Below, piece after piece: positions 8,750 to 17,830 of a stretch of 64,000 bases of DNA. This DNA comes from Alteromonas oceanisediminis (GTDB lineage Bacteria; Pseudomonadota; Gammaproteobacteria; Enterobacterales; Alteromonadaceae), in contig NZ_JAHCTA010000002.1 of the NCBI RefSeq assembly GCF_018474025.1, positions 310,562 to 374,561 of the forward strand, written 5' to 3'. Positions within the stretch are counted from its first letter, which is position 1. Every line of letters starts with the position of its first letter. Made by a program: the position numbers and the translations under genes. The notes under the pieces were generated by a model, which saw only the letters and a program-made list of their open reading frames with translations, was not told where the DNA came from and did not search any database.

Positions 8750-10146
8750 GGGTTGAGGCGCAATACTTGCTGGCTGACTTGCTCGCATGTATTGGCACAG
8801 GGTAAATAGTGCCAGGTGATTTGAGTTTGCATATCCAGTGTGTGGGCGTGCTTGACTCGGGTGAGCAATAACGCGTTTTGGCGTGGCGTTTGCACACCAT
8901 GCGCGGCATAGGAATAAAATATCAATGCACGTTGGTTTCGCGGTGACTTCACTTCAATGACCCCGAATCTGTCAAAGCGGTCATGTGCTAACTCAATGTA
9001 ATCTTCGGGCACCAGTTGATTAAAAAAGTAGTCAGCCCGGTGAGCGCCACTGTCGCCGTTAAAGGTAAACTGATAACCCACGGCATTTTCGATAACGTTA
9101 AATTGGTCATTTTCAGAAACAGACGAATATCGAGGGATAGTCGGGTGTGGATCGGCGAGGGAGTCTGTCATGGGTTCAGCATCAACATCGACCACATTAA
9201 CGGCCCAGAGAGGAGTGCGCTGTTTCAGAATATTAACTGATAGCATCGACACACTAATCACCAATGCAATCACCACGAGCGGTTGAACCCAGTCTTTGCC
9301 TTGAGGTGTGCTAAATGGCTTTTCAGTTAAAGGCTTAGGCCTCTCTAACCGCCCGCCGAAGTAGAATAGGGCAAAAATAAACGGAATGAAAATGTACCAG
9401 CCCAACGTATTGTGATCTTCCACAATACTCGACTGCATATCGGTATAGTGACCGATAAGAATAATTGCGAATATGCGTATCCAATTCGTGATCAGCGAGC
9501 CGATAATGGCCAGCAAAAAGAAAATAATGATGCTCTTAGCGCGAGTAAAATTAAGATAAGAGTAAATCAACGACAACGCCATCGACGTAATAAAGTAACG
9601 CAGCCCGCTACAACCACCGGCAATTTCAAATGAACCCACGGCGATATGTACGGTATTGCCTTCAACAAACGCTGGGATACTGGTCCACGACATGATTTCT
9701 GTGACAGCGACAACGGAAATTTGCTGCAAGATCGCCTGTAGTGGCCCCCACACTGGTGTGATAAACCAAATCAGCGCAATAGGAACCACCAGCCCTATCG
9801 ACAATCTAAACAGCGACAGAAGCGCAAACCCTATAACCACCGGTATCATAAAACGAAACGCCAGCGGGTACTGAACCAACTGTGCAAGCATAAATACCAC
9901 CAAGCTTAACAGTAGCGGCACAAGGAATAATGGCTGCCAGCGATACTGAATATCGCCGTAACGCGTCGCGTGATACAGCAAATATACAATCACGAATGGG
10001 ATTAAATAGGCGTGTGAGTAAGTTCCATCGTCAAAACTATAACTGGCGAGGTCGGCAAGCGTATTCGGATTGGCTAGAAATACGGCGGCAAACACACAGA
10101 GAACGAGTACCACTTGAACCATGATTTTATGTAAAGATGACTGCAC
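8746..10146 (-). CDS. xrtA: Exosortase with fused EpsI domain (XrtA-like)
   Basis: Multi-spanning inner-membrane transpeptidase-like enzyme predicted to cleave PEP-CTERM sorting signals. The first ~265 residues are the exosortase domain with about eight helices. The proposed catalytic residues are present: Cys179 in AGGCSGLRY, Arg224 in TNWIRI and His245 in EDHNTLGW. A linker and one more helix (about 287-305) lead to a C-terminal EpsI-like periplasmic domain, an arrangement seen in exosortase A proteins. The substrate gene (22086) and PrsT (19201) are on the same island. The subtype A assignment rests on the fusion and the polysaccharide setting; a TIGR03109 model score would confirm it. Confidence 0.9.
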   Translation of the reverse strand: MQSSLHKIMVQVVLVLCVFAAVFLANPNTLADLASYSFDDGTYSHAYLIPFVIVYLLYHATRYGDIQYRWQPLFLVPLLLSLVVFMLAQLVQYPLAFRFMIPVVIGFALLSLFRLSIGLVVPIALIWFITPVWGPLQAILQQISVVAVTEIMSWTSIPAFVEGNTVHIAVGSFEIAGGCSGLRYFITSMALSLIYSYLNFTRAKSIIIFFLLAIIGSLITNWIRIFAIILIGHYTDMQSSIVEDHNTLGWYIFIPFIFALFYFGGRLERPKPLTEKPFSTPQGKDWVQPLVVIALVISVSMLSVNILKQRTPLWAVNVVDVDAEPMTDSLADPHPTIPRYSSVSENDQFNVIENAVGYQFTFNGDSGAHRADYFFNQLVPEDYIELAHDRFDRFGVIEVKSPRNQRALIFYSYAAHGVQTPRQNALLLTRVKHAHTLDMQTQITWHYLPCANTCEQVSQQVLRLNP

Positions 10147-10256
10147 GTGGACTCCTTGTTAGCCACTTGATGTTGCAACATGCTTGCGATTTTTACAAGC
10201 GCCGTATTGCTGTATGCTTATTTCTTCACGCCACCAAGCAAATTGGAAAACCCCGC

Positions 10257-10433
10257 ATGAAAAAGGATTACTGGCACAACAGCAACGGTGCGAAGGCCAT
10301 CTATCTCTGGGCGATACTGCATAAATTTCCTTTTACAAACACACCGAGAGATGAACGTTATCGATTGTGTCAGCGTTTAAATCTGAGCGAATTAGCATGT
10401 ACACGGCTTTTGCCAATAGACATTGACACTTGA
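10257..10433 (+). CDS. Small hypothetical protein, 58 residues
   Basis: Unrecognised short frame in the 327-base gap between the exosortase and a glycosyltransferase. It starts MKKDYWHNSNGAKA and contains the charged stretch TPRDERYRLCQRL, with no signal peptide or membrane helix. The frame is open further upstream to an ATG at 10137, but that would overlap the exosortase start, so the ATG at 10257 is preferred; a weak GGA lies about ten bases upstream. Composition looks protein-like rather than random, but no family is recognised. It could instead be leader sequence of the glycosyltransferase transcript. Confidence 0.4.
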   Translation: MKKDYWHNSNGAKAIYLWAILHKFPFTNTPRDERYRLCQRLNLSELACTRLLPIDIDT

Positions 10434-10473
10434 TGTGTCATCATAGCGCCAAGTTTAAAACGATTAAAATACT

Positions 10474-11436
10474 ATGTCATCCCCGTTAATTTCAGTCATC
10501 ATGCCTGCTTTTAATGCAGAAAACACCATTGAAAAAGCCATTGGTAGCGTAATGGCGCAAAATGCACAACTGGAACTTTTTGTCGTGGATGACGCCAGTA
10601 CTGACAATACCGTATCCGTTGTTCAAGCACTGGCTGAAAAAGATAACCGTATTACATTACTGCATAACCAGCGTTCCAAAGGGCCATCTGGGGCGCGAAA
10701 TTCTGGTTTACTCTCAGCACGAGGCGAGTACCTCGCGTTTTTAGATGCCGATGATACCTGGTATGACAATCACTTAAGTACTGCGTTAGGCGTATTTGCG
10801 AATTCGCCTGATGCGGACGTGCTGCTATTAAACTTCGATATTTATGACGTGGTGCAGGCACAGTTCGTTGGCACGTGGTTTGAAAAGAAGCAAACTCTGT
10901 TCGGGGCATGGGATGACGCCTCATCAACGCGCCCCGCAGCTTTAAATGCTGCAGAAACACTGTTTACAAATTCGTTTTTGCACTTACAGGCGGTGGTGCT
11001 AAAAACGCCGTCCGATCCGGTATTGTTTGATGAAACGTTAACACGTGCGGAAGATCGGGATTTCTTCATCCGTTTGTTTCAAGTTAGGGCCTACAATCTC
11101 TATTTATGCAATACCGTGACGGGCACCTATTTTCTGCATGAAAGCAGTTTAACGTCGAAAACGCACGATTCTCTGGTGAAAACGGAGAAGGCACTTATTG
11201 CCTTTTACGATAAGCATCTGAACGAAATGAAGCAGACAGGAAATACGGGTATCCAGCAAACCTTGCGACGACATAAAGCCGCCGCATGCTATGAGCTTTC
11301 ATACCAACTGCGTCAAATTGGCGAGCTCAAGGCTGCATTTCATTATTCATTGGCTGGGCTTGCTACGCAGTGGTCTTCCAAACAGTGTGTTGAACTGGCG
11401 AAAGTCTGCGTCAGTCCAGTGTTAACCCGCAAGTAG
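10474..11436 (+). CDS. Family 2 glycosyltransferase
   Basis: GT-A fold glycosyltransferase of 320 residues. The N-terminus SPLISVIMPAFNAENTIEKA is the nucleotide-binding start of GT2. FVVDDASTD follows near residue 36 and LAFLDADDTWYDNHL near 88, the latter being the DxD-type metal and UDP-binding motif. A later TRAEDRDFFIRL fits the ED motif of the family. No membrane helices, so it acts at the cytoplasmic face. The next GT2 gene begins 10 bases downstream and a flippase after that, so these three form one repeat-unit assembly operon. Sugar specificity unknown. Confidence 0.88.
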   Translation: MSSPLISVIMPAFNAENTIEKAIGSVMAQNAQLELFVVDDASTDNTVSVVQALAEKDNRITLLHNQRSKGPSGARNSGLLSARGEYLAFLDADDTWYDNHLSTALGVFANSPDADVLLLNFDIYDVVQAQFVGTWFEKKQTLFGAWDDASSTRPAALNAAETLFTNSFLHLQAVVLKTPSDPVLFDETLTRAEDRDFFIRLFQVRAYNLYLCNTVTGTYFLHESSLTSKTHDSLVKTEKALIAFYDKHLNEMKQTGNTGIQQTLRRHKAAACYELSYQLRQIGELKAAFHYSLAGLATQWSSKQCVELAKVCVSPVLTRK

Positions 11437-11446
11437 AGGTAACGTA

Positions 11447-12445
11447 ATGACAGAAGCGCTGAACACGGAAGAGTCGCCGAATTTATCTATCATTGTGCCT
11501 TTGTATAACTGCGCAGACTACATTGAGGAAACGTTGCACTCTGTGCTGGCCTGTTTTCAGACTGAGCAAATTGAAGTCATTGTGGTTGATGACGGGTCGA
11601 CAGACGATGGCCCAGCTCGTGTTGAAAAGATGCTTCAACAGAACCCTTGCATACAGTTGGTCAAAAATGGCGCAGGCAAAGGGGTCTCAGCTGCGCGTAA
11701 TTTTGGCATGCAGCGCGCCTCTGGTCAGTATATTGGGTTTCTCGATGCTGACGATGTGCTCTTCGGGCCTGAGTCTCAACGCAAACTTGATTACGCTGTC
11801 ACGCACGCAGTAGAGGTTATCACCAGTGACTTCGTGCGCTTTGAAGACGGTGAAACACTGACTGCAGCCCATGCAAACTTCGCCAATAACCCTGACTATC
11901 AGCGCTACTTTTCATCAGAAGGACCTTGCGAAACTATTAAGGATCCCATTGCCGTGTTTTTAGACACGGGCTGTTTAATTTGGACCGGTTGCGTGTTTAT
12001 CCGCCGCGCGTTAATCGAACAGGAGCAACTCCAATTTAATACAGCGCTAGCCAATTCTGAAGATGACGATTTTTGGTATCGAGCCTGTTTCGGGCGTACG
12101 CTGCACTTTTACAAAGCCGTGACCACCGGCTACCGCATGCGGGCGGTCAGCGCCAGCTCAGCGCCGCTGAAGAAATTTCGCGGCATGTTGTATTTCAGGC
12201 GATTGCTGCTGAATGACGCGCAATTTGCCGACTATCGACCTGCAATCAGTAAAAAATACCAGCGTGACTTTAGTAAGTTTGCCCTTGTGTGTGCACAGCA
12301 GCGTGCGTTTTCGACCTTCTATTCAGAACTCTCGCTATTGTTGCATCAACCCACGATGTCTGGCTCGTTTGTTTTCGGGTTCAAGGAGTCGGCGCGTTTT
12401 GTTGCCAGGGTTGTAAAGACTTCCCGAGCCGGAGCTAGAATATAA
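11447..12445 (+). CDS. Family 2 glycosyltransferase
   Basis: GT2 enzyme of 332 residues with the order expected of the family: LSIIVPLYNCADYIEETL at the start, VIVVDDGSTDDGP near residue 44, GFLDADDVLFGPE around residue 100 for metal and donor binding, and a NSEDDDFWYRACF acidic motif. It starts 10 bases after the previous GT2, and the flippase at 12447 follows its stop by one base, so translation is probably coupled. It is not a close duplicate of its neighbour beyond family motifs. Acceptor and donor sugars cannot be read from sequence. Confidence 0.88.
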   Translation: MTEALNTEESPNLSIIVPLYNCADYIEETLHSVLACFQTEQIEVIVVDDGSTDDGPARVEKMLQQNPCIQLVKNGAGKGVSAARNFGMQRASGQYIGFLDADDVLFGPESQRKLDYAVTHAVEVITSDFVRFEDGETLTAAHANFANNPDYQRYFSSEGPCETIKDPIAVFLDTGCLIWTGCVFIRRALIEQEQLQFNTALANSEDDDFWYRACFGRTLHFYKAVTTGYRMRAVSASSAPLKKFRGMLYFRRLLLNDAQFADYRPAISKKYQRDFSKFALVCAQQRAFSTFYSELSLLLHQPTMSGSFVFGFKESARFVARVVKTSRAGARI

Positions 12446-12446
12446 C

Positions 12447-13955
12447 ATGGAGTTTAATCACTTACTGAGAGGGGCAAGCGTTAGAACCATCTTATTGATT
12501 GGTAACGTGGTTGTTGGTTTCTTTATGCTGCCGTACCTGATCCATAATTTGGGTTTAGAAGTGTACGGGTTGTGGCTTATTGTTGGTTCGGTGATTGGCT
12601 ATTTCGGTATCATGGATTTTGGTTTGCTGGCGGCTGCACAGCGCTTTCTAAGCGCAGCTTACGCGAACAAACATCGACATGAAATTAATCGCGCACTGAA
12701 TACCAGTATAATGGCGAATTGTTTGCTGGCGCTCTTTTTATTGACCATAGCCGCGGGCGTTTATGCCGCCAGCGGATGGTTTTTTGACGATAAAGAACTC
12801 AATCGGCTGTTCGATATTCTTATCTTGATTATGTCCGTCAAATTTGTGCTAACCATGCCGTTGGCAGCCTATAACGGCGTGGTCACCGCCTTTATCCGCC
12901 ATGATTTAGCCGCCAAAGTCGAATTAGCCAAACTCGTTGGTCGCACAACCCTGTTTGTCGTCGCGATTGAAAACGGTTACGGCGTTATTGGTGTGGCGCT
13001 ATCGATGCTGTTGACCGAGCTAATAGGCAGTCTAGCCATGATGTTTGTGGCAAAAAGACTTGATCATAACCTCACGATCAAGCCATCTGATTCATCACTG
13101 TCTGAGCTGAAATCGTTCTTTAATTACGGTAAATACAGCTTCATACTCAACATCGCCAACACGTTTCGGTTTCAAGTCGACAATTTAGTCATCGGCAAAA
13201 TCATCGGGCTGGATGCGGTTTCCATTTATGCGGTTGCTGTGGCGTTAAACCGGTATAGGAACAATGCGTTTAATGCTGTGATTGGCATGTTTCAACCTAC
13301 TTTCACAAAACTACAAGTTCAAGGTAGCGAAACATACTTAGGTGAAAAGATAAGGCAAACATTCCAAGCCGCTTTATTCTTGATTTCGTTGAGCAGCTTT
13401 GTTTTTTTGCTCGCTGGTGATTCACTGATTTTTTGGTGGGTGGGTGACCAATTTCAGCTCGCTTATTTCTGCTTGGTACTCTTTTCTTTGGGGAGTTTTG
13501 TTGGGATGTCGACTATGCCTCTGCAGACTTATTTAAATGCAGCAGCAATGCATAAGAAAAATGCACAGGTAACAGTTATCGAAGCGGCAATAAATGTGGG
13601 ACTAAGCATTTTCCTCGGAAGTAAATTTGGGATCGCTGGCGTTGCCATGGGGACGGTTATTCCAGCGGTCTTGTTCAAACTTTTTTTCCTTATCCCATAC
13701 ACCACAAATCTGCTCAAGACAGATGCAAAGTATTACTATTCAAAAATTTTAATCGCAGTTTCATTAACTGCGGTTTGCTTTTACGTGTGGGAGCTTACTG
13801 GTTTTAATAAAACTAGAACTTTAAATATCGAAATTATCACCGTCTTCATTTCATTGTTCCTTATTTACGCTATCTCAGCTTTTTTCTTCATCTTTGATAG
13901 CAAATCAAGACGCTATCTGGCGAGTAAAATCAGAATGGTTATAGATAAAAGCTAA
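12447..13955 (+). CDS. Second Wzx-like polysaccharide flippase
   Basis: Predicted 502-residue membrane protein with about 12-14 helices, MATE/Wzx superfamily. The N-terminus MEFNHLLRGASVRTILLIGN and the NLGLEVYGLWLIVGS segment match the first two helices of bacterial oligosaccharide flippases. Begins one base after the preceding GT2 stop. It differs clearly from the flippase at 1176 apart from family motifs. Toward its 3' end (from about 13500) base composition becomes more A/T-rich and stays so through the next two genes. No terminator was found after it; 116 bases separate it from the next gene. Confidence 0.87.
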   Translation: MEFNHLLRGASVRTILLIGNVVVGFFMLPYLIHNLGLEVYGLWLIVGSVIGYFGIMDFGLLAAAQRFLSAAYANKHRHEINRALNTSIMANCLLALFLLTIAAGVYAASGWFFDDKELNRLFDILILIMSVKFVLTMPLAAYNGVVTAFIRHDLAAKVELAKLVGRTTLFVVAIENGYGVIGVALSMLLTELIGSLAMMFVAKRLDHNLTIKPSDSSLSELKSFFNYGKYSFILNIANTFRFQVDNLVIGKIIGLDAVSIYAVAVALNRYRNNAFNAVIGMFQPTFTKLQVQGSETYLGEKIRQTFQAALFLISLSSFVFLLAGDSLIFWWVGDQFQLAYFCLVLFSLGSFVGMSTMPLQTYLNAAAMHKKNAQVTVIEAAINVGLSIFLGSKFGIAGVAMGTVIPAVLFKLFFLIPYTTNLLKTDAKYYYSKILIAVSLTAVCFYVWELTGFNKTRTLNIEIITVFISLFLIYAISAFFFIFDSKSRRYLASKIRMVIDKS

Positions 13956-14077
13956 TTTTCATTCATTAAATTGAAATTACTCGAGACAGGCTAGTGCCTT
14001 GGTTTACTTTGTTGCGTGGTAAATTAGGTATAGCCACGATACACTTAAAAAACTAGCGCAAAACTGACGGCTTGAGA

Positions 14078-15385
14078 ATGAGCAAAATAAGAACCGTTAC
14101 TAATACATTGAAGCTTTTATATTTGCTTGGTGTTGCTACATTCAACTCTAAAAAATCAGAATGTAGACCGTTGGGAAAGCATAGAAGGATCGCATTTTTC
14201 AGCGCTTTCCTTCCACCGTTTGAGTCTGGCGGCGTGCATCGACTAGTTCCTTTAATTAAGGCGATAGAGGAAAGTGATAATCAGTGTATTTATTATACTC
14301 GTAAGCATCCTCGCAGTGACCGCCTGACAGAATCTGAAAAGTTTATGCAGTCTACGCTGCCTGCAAACGCTGAGATTATTAGAACTGGAACCAGTCATTT
14401 TAAAACCATTAATGCAGTTATTCCTAAAGTAGATGGCGGTATACAATCAGCAGTAGCGGCTTACTATGAAGCGCTTTCTCATCAACCTGAAACAGATGTG
14501 GTGTTTGCTTCCGGACCGAGTTTTAATTACGTCGTAGCGGCATATCTGTACGCGGTCAAAGTCAACGCTCCCCTGATAATAGACTATCGAGATGAGTGGA
14601 CTGATTGCCCATTTGCTTTTGTCACAAAAAGTCCTTTCTCGCGTAGATTAGAAAAAGCGATTGTGAACTACGCAACCAAGATAATCATGACAACTGAGGG
14701 AATGATAGCCAAGCACATTTCAAGTTTTAATCAGCCTAAAGAAAAGTATTCATTGGTTAGAAATGGTTGGGATGAGTCACTCGATGAATCAAACTCATCT
14801 GAAATCACAAAACATCCAACAATTTCCCTGCTCAAAGAACTCGGTAAATCAAAGAATGTACTTTTGTATGTCGGTGGTTTAGGTGTTGCCACTCCTCCTT
14901 TTGAATTTCTCGATTATCTCATTGAAAATGCAAAGGTTGAGACGCTGCAACAAACAGCAATAGTTTTTGTAGGTCATGTAGAAAAATCTTATCTCCCTCT
15001 GCTTGAAAATTACTCGACGAAAATCGAAATCATTGTGCAGCCTCAAGTACAAAAGAACGTTGCCATTGAGTCTTTAAAATATGCTGACTTCTTATTGCTT
15101 TTTACAAATAAAAATATGGAAAGATACTTGCCAGGAAAGCTGTTTGACTATCTAAAATCGGGCACACGAATCATAAATTTCGGATGTAAAGGAGCTGCAG
15201 CAAATATATTAAAGGAGCTTGATGCTGGGATTAATATTGATCCACTTTACCCTCAATGCTATGAAGATATTCTTCTCACTAAAGGCCAAAACTACAATAA
15301 CTCTGCTCAAGATTGGTTGGAACAACACAAACGTGTAGTGCTTTCGAAAAAAATACTCAACCTCATTGAAAACTTAATGAATTGA
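14078..15385 (+). CDS. Family 4-like glycosyltransferase
   Basis: Protein of about 435 residues with a GT-B layout. The first domain has AFFSAFLPPFESGGVHRLVP near residue 45, matching the acceptor loop of Glyco_trans_4_4 proteins, then a DYRDEW segment. The second domain carries YVGGLG and a LPGKLFDYLKSGTRIINFG donor-side motif. ATG at 14078 is preferred to the TTG six bases upstream; neither has a clear ribosome site. Codon use is rich in A- and T-ending codons compared with the flanking sugar-nucleotide genes, suggesting separate acquisition. Resembles in layout the glycosyltransferase at 2707. Confidence 0.8.
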   Translation: MSKIRTVTNTLKLLYLLGVATFNSKKSECRPLGKHRRIAFFSAFLPPFESGGVHRLVPLIKAIEESDNQCIYYTRKHPRSDRLTESEKFMQSTLPANAEIIRTGTSHFKTINAVIPKVDGGIQSAVAAYYEALSHQPETDVVFASGPSFNYVVAAYLYAVKVNAPLIIDYRDEWTDCPFAFVTKSPFSRRLEKAIVNYATKIIMTTEGMIAKHISSFNQPKEKYSLVRNGWDESLDESNSSEITKHPTISLLKELGKSKNVLLYVGGLGVATPPFEFLDYLIENAKVETLQQTAIVFVGHVEKSYLPLLENYSTKIEIIVQPQVQKNVAIESLKYADFLLLFTNKNMERYLPGKLFDYLKSGTRIINFGCKGAAANILKELDAGINIDPLYPQCYEDILLTKGQNYNNSAQDWLEQHKRVVLSKKILNLIENLMN

Positions 15386-15445
15386 TACACATTGGATTAT
15401 TGGGTGCACTAGACCCACTTTAACTGTATGTAAAGGAATCTCAGC

Positions 15446-16336
15446 ATGGTGAAAAAAATTGCGCCAGTATTTATCGTCGGGTCGCAACGGTCTGGTACGA
15501 CGATGCTAAGACTCATGTTAAATTCACATTCGGATTTACTTGTGCCATTCGAATTTGACTTTTTGTCGGTTGCAAAAACCTACTCCGACAAAATGTTGAA
15601 CTCGAGTGAGCAAGTGGAAGCATTCAATGCTTTGAAAAACGAATATTATGCTAAAAAAGGTGGGGTTCTGGATGAAGTCAATTGGGAGAGCCGTGATGTT
15701 TCTCTAAGCTTTTCAGAACTTTTTTGTTCATCGATGGATGCCGCAGCCAAAATCAAGGGAAAGCAATATTGGGCAATAAAAACACCAGGCTACCATACCA
15801 AAATGGATCAATTGTGGCGACTCTTCCCTGACTGTAAAATAGTTCATATTGTTCGCGATGGCCGGGCAGTTGCTGCATCCCAGCAAAATATCTCGTGGGG
15901 AGATAAAGATATTATTCGAATCGCCAAGAATTGGTCGCACGATATTGAGATGGCTCACAGAATGGGAGCGATGATTCCAAATAACTACTTAGAAGTTCGC
16001 TATGAGACCTTAGTTAAAGATCCTGAAAAAACGTTGCTTTCAATATCCAGATTCTTAAGCCTTGATTACCAGAGCGGTATGCTAAATTATCACGAGTCGG
16101 CCAGTAAAGAAGTTCCCCAAGAAAGTTTAAAATGGCACAAAAATTCAGTGTCCAAACCCCAGGTGGAAAAAATCAATGAATGGAAATCAAAGTTGAAAGA
16201 CTATGATATAAAAATTTTTCAAGATTACGCAAAATCCTCTTTAGAGCTTTTTGAGTATGAAATTTTAAAATACAAACCTAGCATTAAATTAAAATTGGTC
16301 AAAATTTACAAAATATTAAAAAGTAAGTTCGAGTAA
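15446..16336 (+). CDS. Sulfotransferase family protein
   Basis: Cytosolic sulfotransferase-fold protein of 296 residues. The 5'-phosphosulfate-binding loop is visible as GSQRSGTT at residues 12-19. The 3'-phosphate-binding element is IVHIVRDGRAVAAS near residues 132-145. These bind PAPS, so the enzyme probably transfers sulfate to a sugar hydroxyl of the polymer or its precursor. The gene is as A/T-rich as its upstream neighbour. It has a plain ATG start with AAGGAAT upstream. Sulfated polysaccharides are common in marine bacteria, which fits; the acceptor is unknown, and PAPS-making genes are not in this window. Confidence 0.85.
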   Translation: MVKKIAPVFIVGSQRSGTTMLRLMLNSHSDLLVPFEFDFLSVAKTYSDKMLNSSEQVEAFNALKNEYYAKKGGVLDEVNWESRDVSLSFSELFCSSMDAAAKIKGKQYWAIKTPGYHTKMDQLWRLFPDCKIVHIVRDGRAVAASQQNISWGDKDIIRIAKNWSHDIEMAHRMGAMIPNNYLEVRYETLVKDPEKTLLSISRFLSLDYQSGMLNYHESASKEVPQESLKWHKNSVSKPQVEKINEWKSKLKDYDIKIFQDYAKSSLELFEYEILKYKPSIKLKLVKIYKILKSKFE

Positions 16337-16711
16337 ACAGAAAATCTATTTAATAGTGAAGCTCCATAGTCAGAGTGAGTGGCAGTGTGAAGACGCGAAG
16401 TTAGTAAATTTCAGTTGATATAGTCGATTAAAATTTTTGGCTGCTCGCTAGTTTTCACTTAACTTTCGACACGTAAATCGTATTTAACTAACGAAAACGT
16501 TATTGGCACTAAGTTGATACGTCAATTGATACTCGTAGACTCAAGATTTGCTATCTCATTAACTTGATAGGAGAATATCTATTATTGCATTTGTAGAAGC
16601 TTGCAAGCATTATTTCAGATTATATTTTCGGGTAAATAGTGCGTAGATAAATTTAAGTTTGCTTATGAAAGCGCAACCATAACTGCCATTTAGATTAATT
16701 AGGAAGAAAAA
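16337..16711 (+). promoter_or_regulatory. 375-base AT-rich gap upstream of wecB
   Basis: No convincing gene. It contains a short palindrome TAACG-AAAA-CGTTA (16489-16502) and a direct repeat of TTGATAC at 16514 and 16526, twelve bases apart, which together look like protein-binding sites. The region most likely carries the promoter of the wecB-wecC operon, but no clear -35/-10 pair could be chosen. It also marks the return from A/T-rich sequence to the composition of the rest of the island. Confidence 0.35.
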
Positions 16712-17830
16712 GTGAAAAAAATACTTCTCGTTTTCGGCACGCGACCGGAAGCAATAAAAATGGCACCTTTGGTGTTGGAACTGAAAAAATCATCGCTCTT
16801 GGATGTGCGAGTTTGTGTCACGGCGCAGCATCGCGAAATGCTTGATCAAGTACTGAATTTGTTCGAGATCACGCCAGATTATGACTTAGATATTATGAAA
16901 CCGGGTCAGGATTTGTACGATATTACGGCCAACGTGATGCTGAATATCAAACCGGTGTTGGCCGATTTTGCGCCGGATGTCGTGCTGGTACACGGTGATA
17001 CAACCACTACCTTTGCGACATCGGTGGCTGCGTTTTACCAAAAGATTAAGGTCGGGCATGTTGAAGCTGGGCTACGCACAGGCGATCTTTACAGCCCGTG
17101 GCCGGAAGAAGCGAACAGAAAGCTCACTGGGGCGCTCACCAATTATCATTTTGCACCCACCGCAACGTCGGAAAAAGCATTGCTGCGTGAGAATGTCTCA
17201 GAGAAGGATATTGTTGTTACCGGGAATACTGTGATCGATGCATTATTGTGGGTAACCGCCAAGATTGATAGCGATGCATCGTTATCGCAGCAATTTGAAA
17301 AGCAGTTTGCGATGTTAGATCCGAACAAAAAGCTGATTTTGGTAACGGGGCATCGGCGGGAAAGCTTTGGCGGTGGATTTGAACGCATCTGTGAGTCGCT
17401 TAAAGTGTTGGCCGACCGAGATGACGTACAGGTGGTTTACCCGGTACACTTAAATCCGAATGTGCAAGAGCCTGTGAAGAGAATTTTGGGCGAGTCCAAC
17501 AACGTGCACCTGATCGCCCCACAAGATTATTTACCCTTTGTTTACCTGATGTCGCGTGCGCACCTTATTTTAACCGACTCTGGCGGTATTCAAGAGGAGG
17601 CTCCGTCTTTGGGTAAACCGGTATTATGTATGCGCGATACTACCGAGCGCCCGGAAGCGGTGGATGCGGGTACGGTTAAGTTGGTTGGCACAGATACCGA
17701 TCGTATCGTTTCGCTGGCCACAACACTACTTGATGATGAAGACGCTTATCAGGAAATGAGTTATTCTCATAACCCTTATGGTGATGGAAAAGCGTGCGAA
17801 CGAATTCGACAATTTTTAGAGGAAGTATAA
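16712..17830 (+). CDS. wecB: UDP-N-acetylglucosamine 2-epimerase (non-hydrolysing)
   Basis: Interconverts UDP-GlcNAc and UDP-ManNAc. The 372-residue length is standard. Family motifs are present: [14 protein letters not shown] at the N-terminus, [10 protein letters not shown] near 89-98, [19 protein letters not shown] near 110-128, and [17 protein letters not shown] near 290 for UDP binding. The GTG start at 16712 has an AGGAAG site at 16701-16706. The wecC gene begins directly after its stop, so together they make UDP-ManNAcA, an acidic building block for the exopolysaccharide or for an ECA-like glycan. Only these two genes of an ECA pathway are seen here. Confidence 0.95.
   Translation: MKKILLVFGTRPEAIKMAPLVLELKKSSLLDVRVCVTAQHREMLDQVLNLFEITPDYDLDIMKPGQDLYDITANVMLNIKPVLADFAPDVVLVHGDTTTTFATSVAAFYQKIKVGHVEAGLRTGDLYSPWPEEANRKLTGALTNYHFAPTATSEKALLRENVSEKDIVVTGNTVIDALLWVTAKIDSDASLSQQFEKQFAMLDPNKKLILVTGHRRESFGGGFERICESLKVLADRDDVQVVYPVHLNPNVQEPVKRILGESNNVHLIAPQDYLPFVYLMSRAHLILTDSGGIQEEAPSLGKPVLCMRDTTERPEAVDAGTVKLVGTDTDRIVSLATTLLDDEDAYQEMSYSHNPYGDGKACERIRQFLEEV

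Noticed and set aside
16504-16520. TTGGCAC motif upstream of wecB as a sigma-54 promoter
   Set aside because: The -12 position is AT rather than GC at the correct spacing, and no other support exists.
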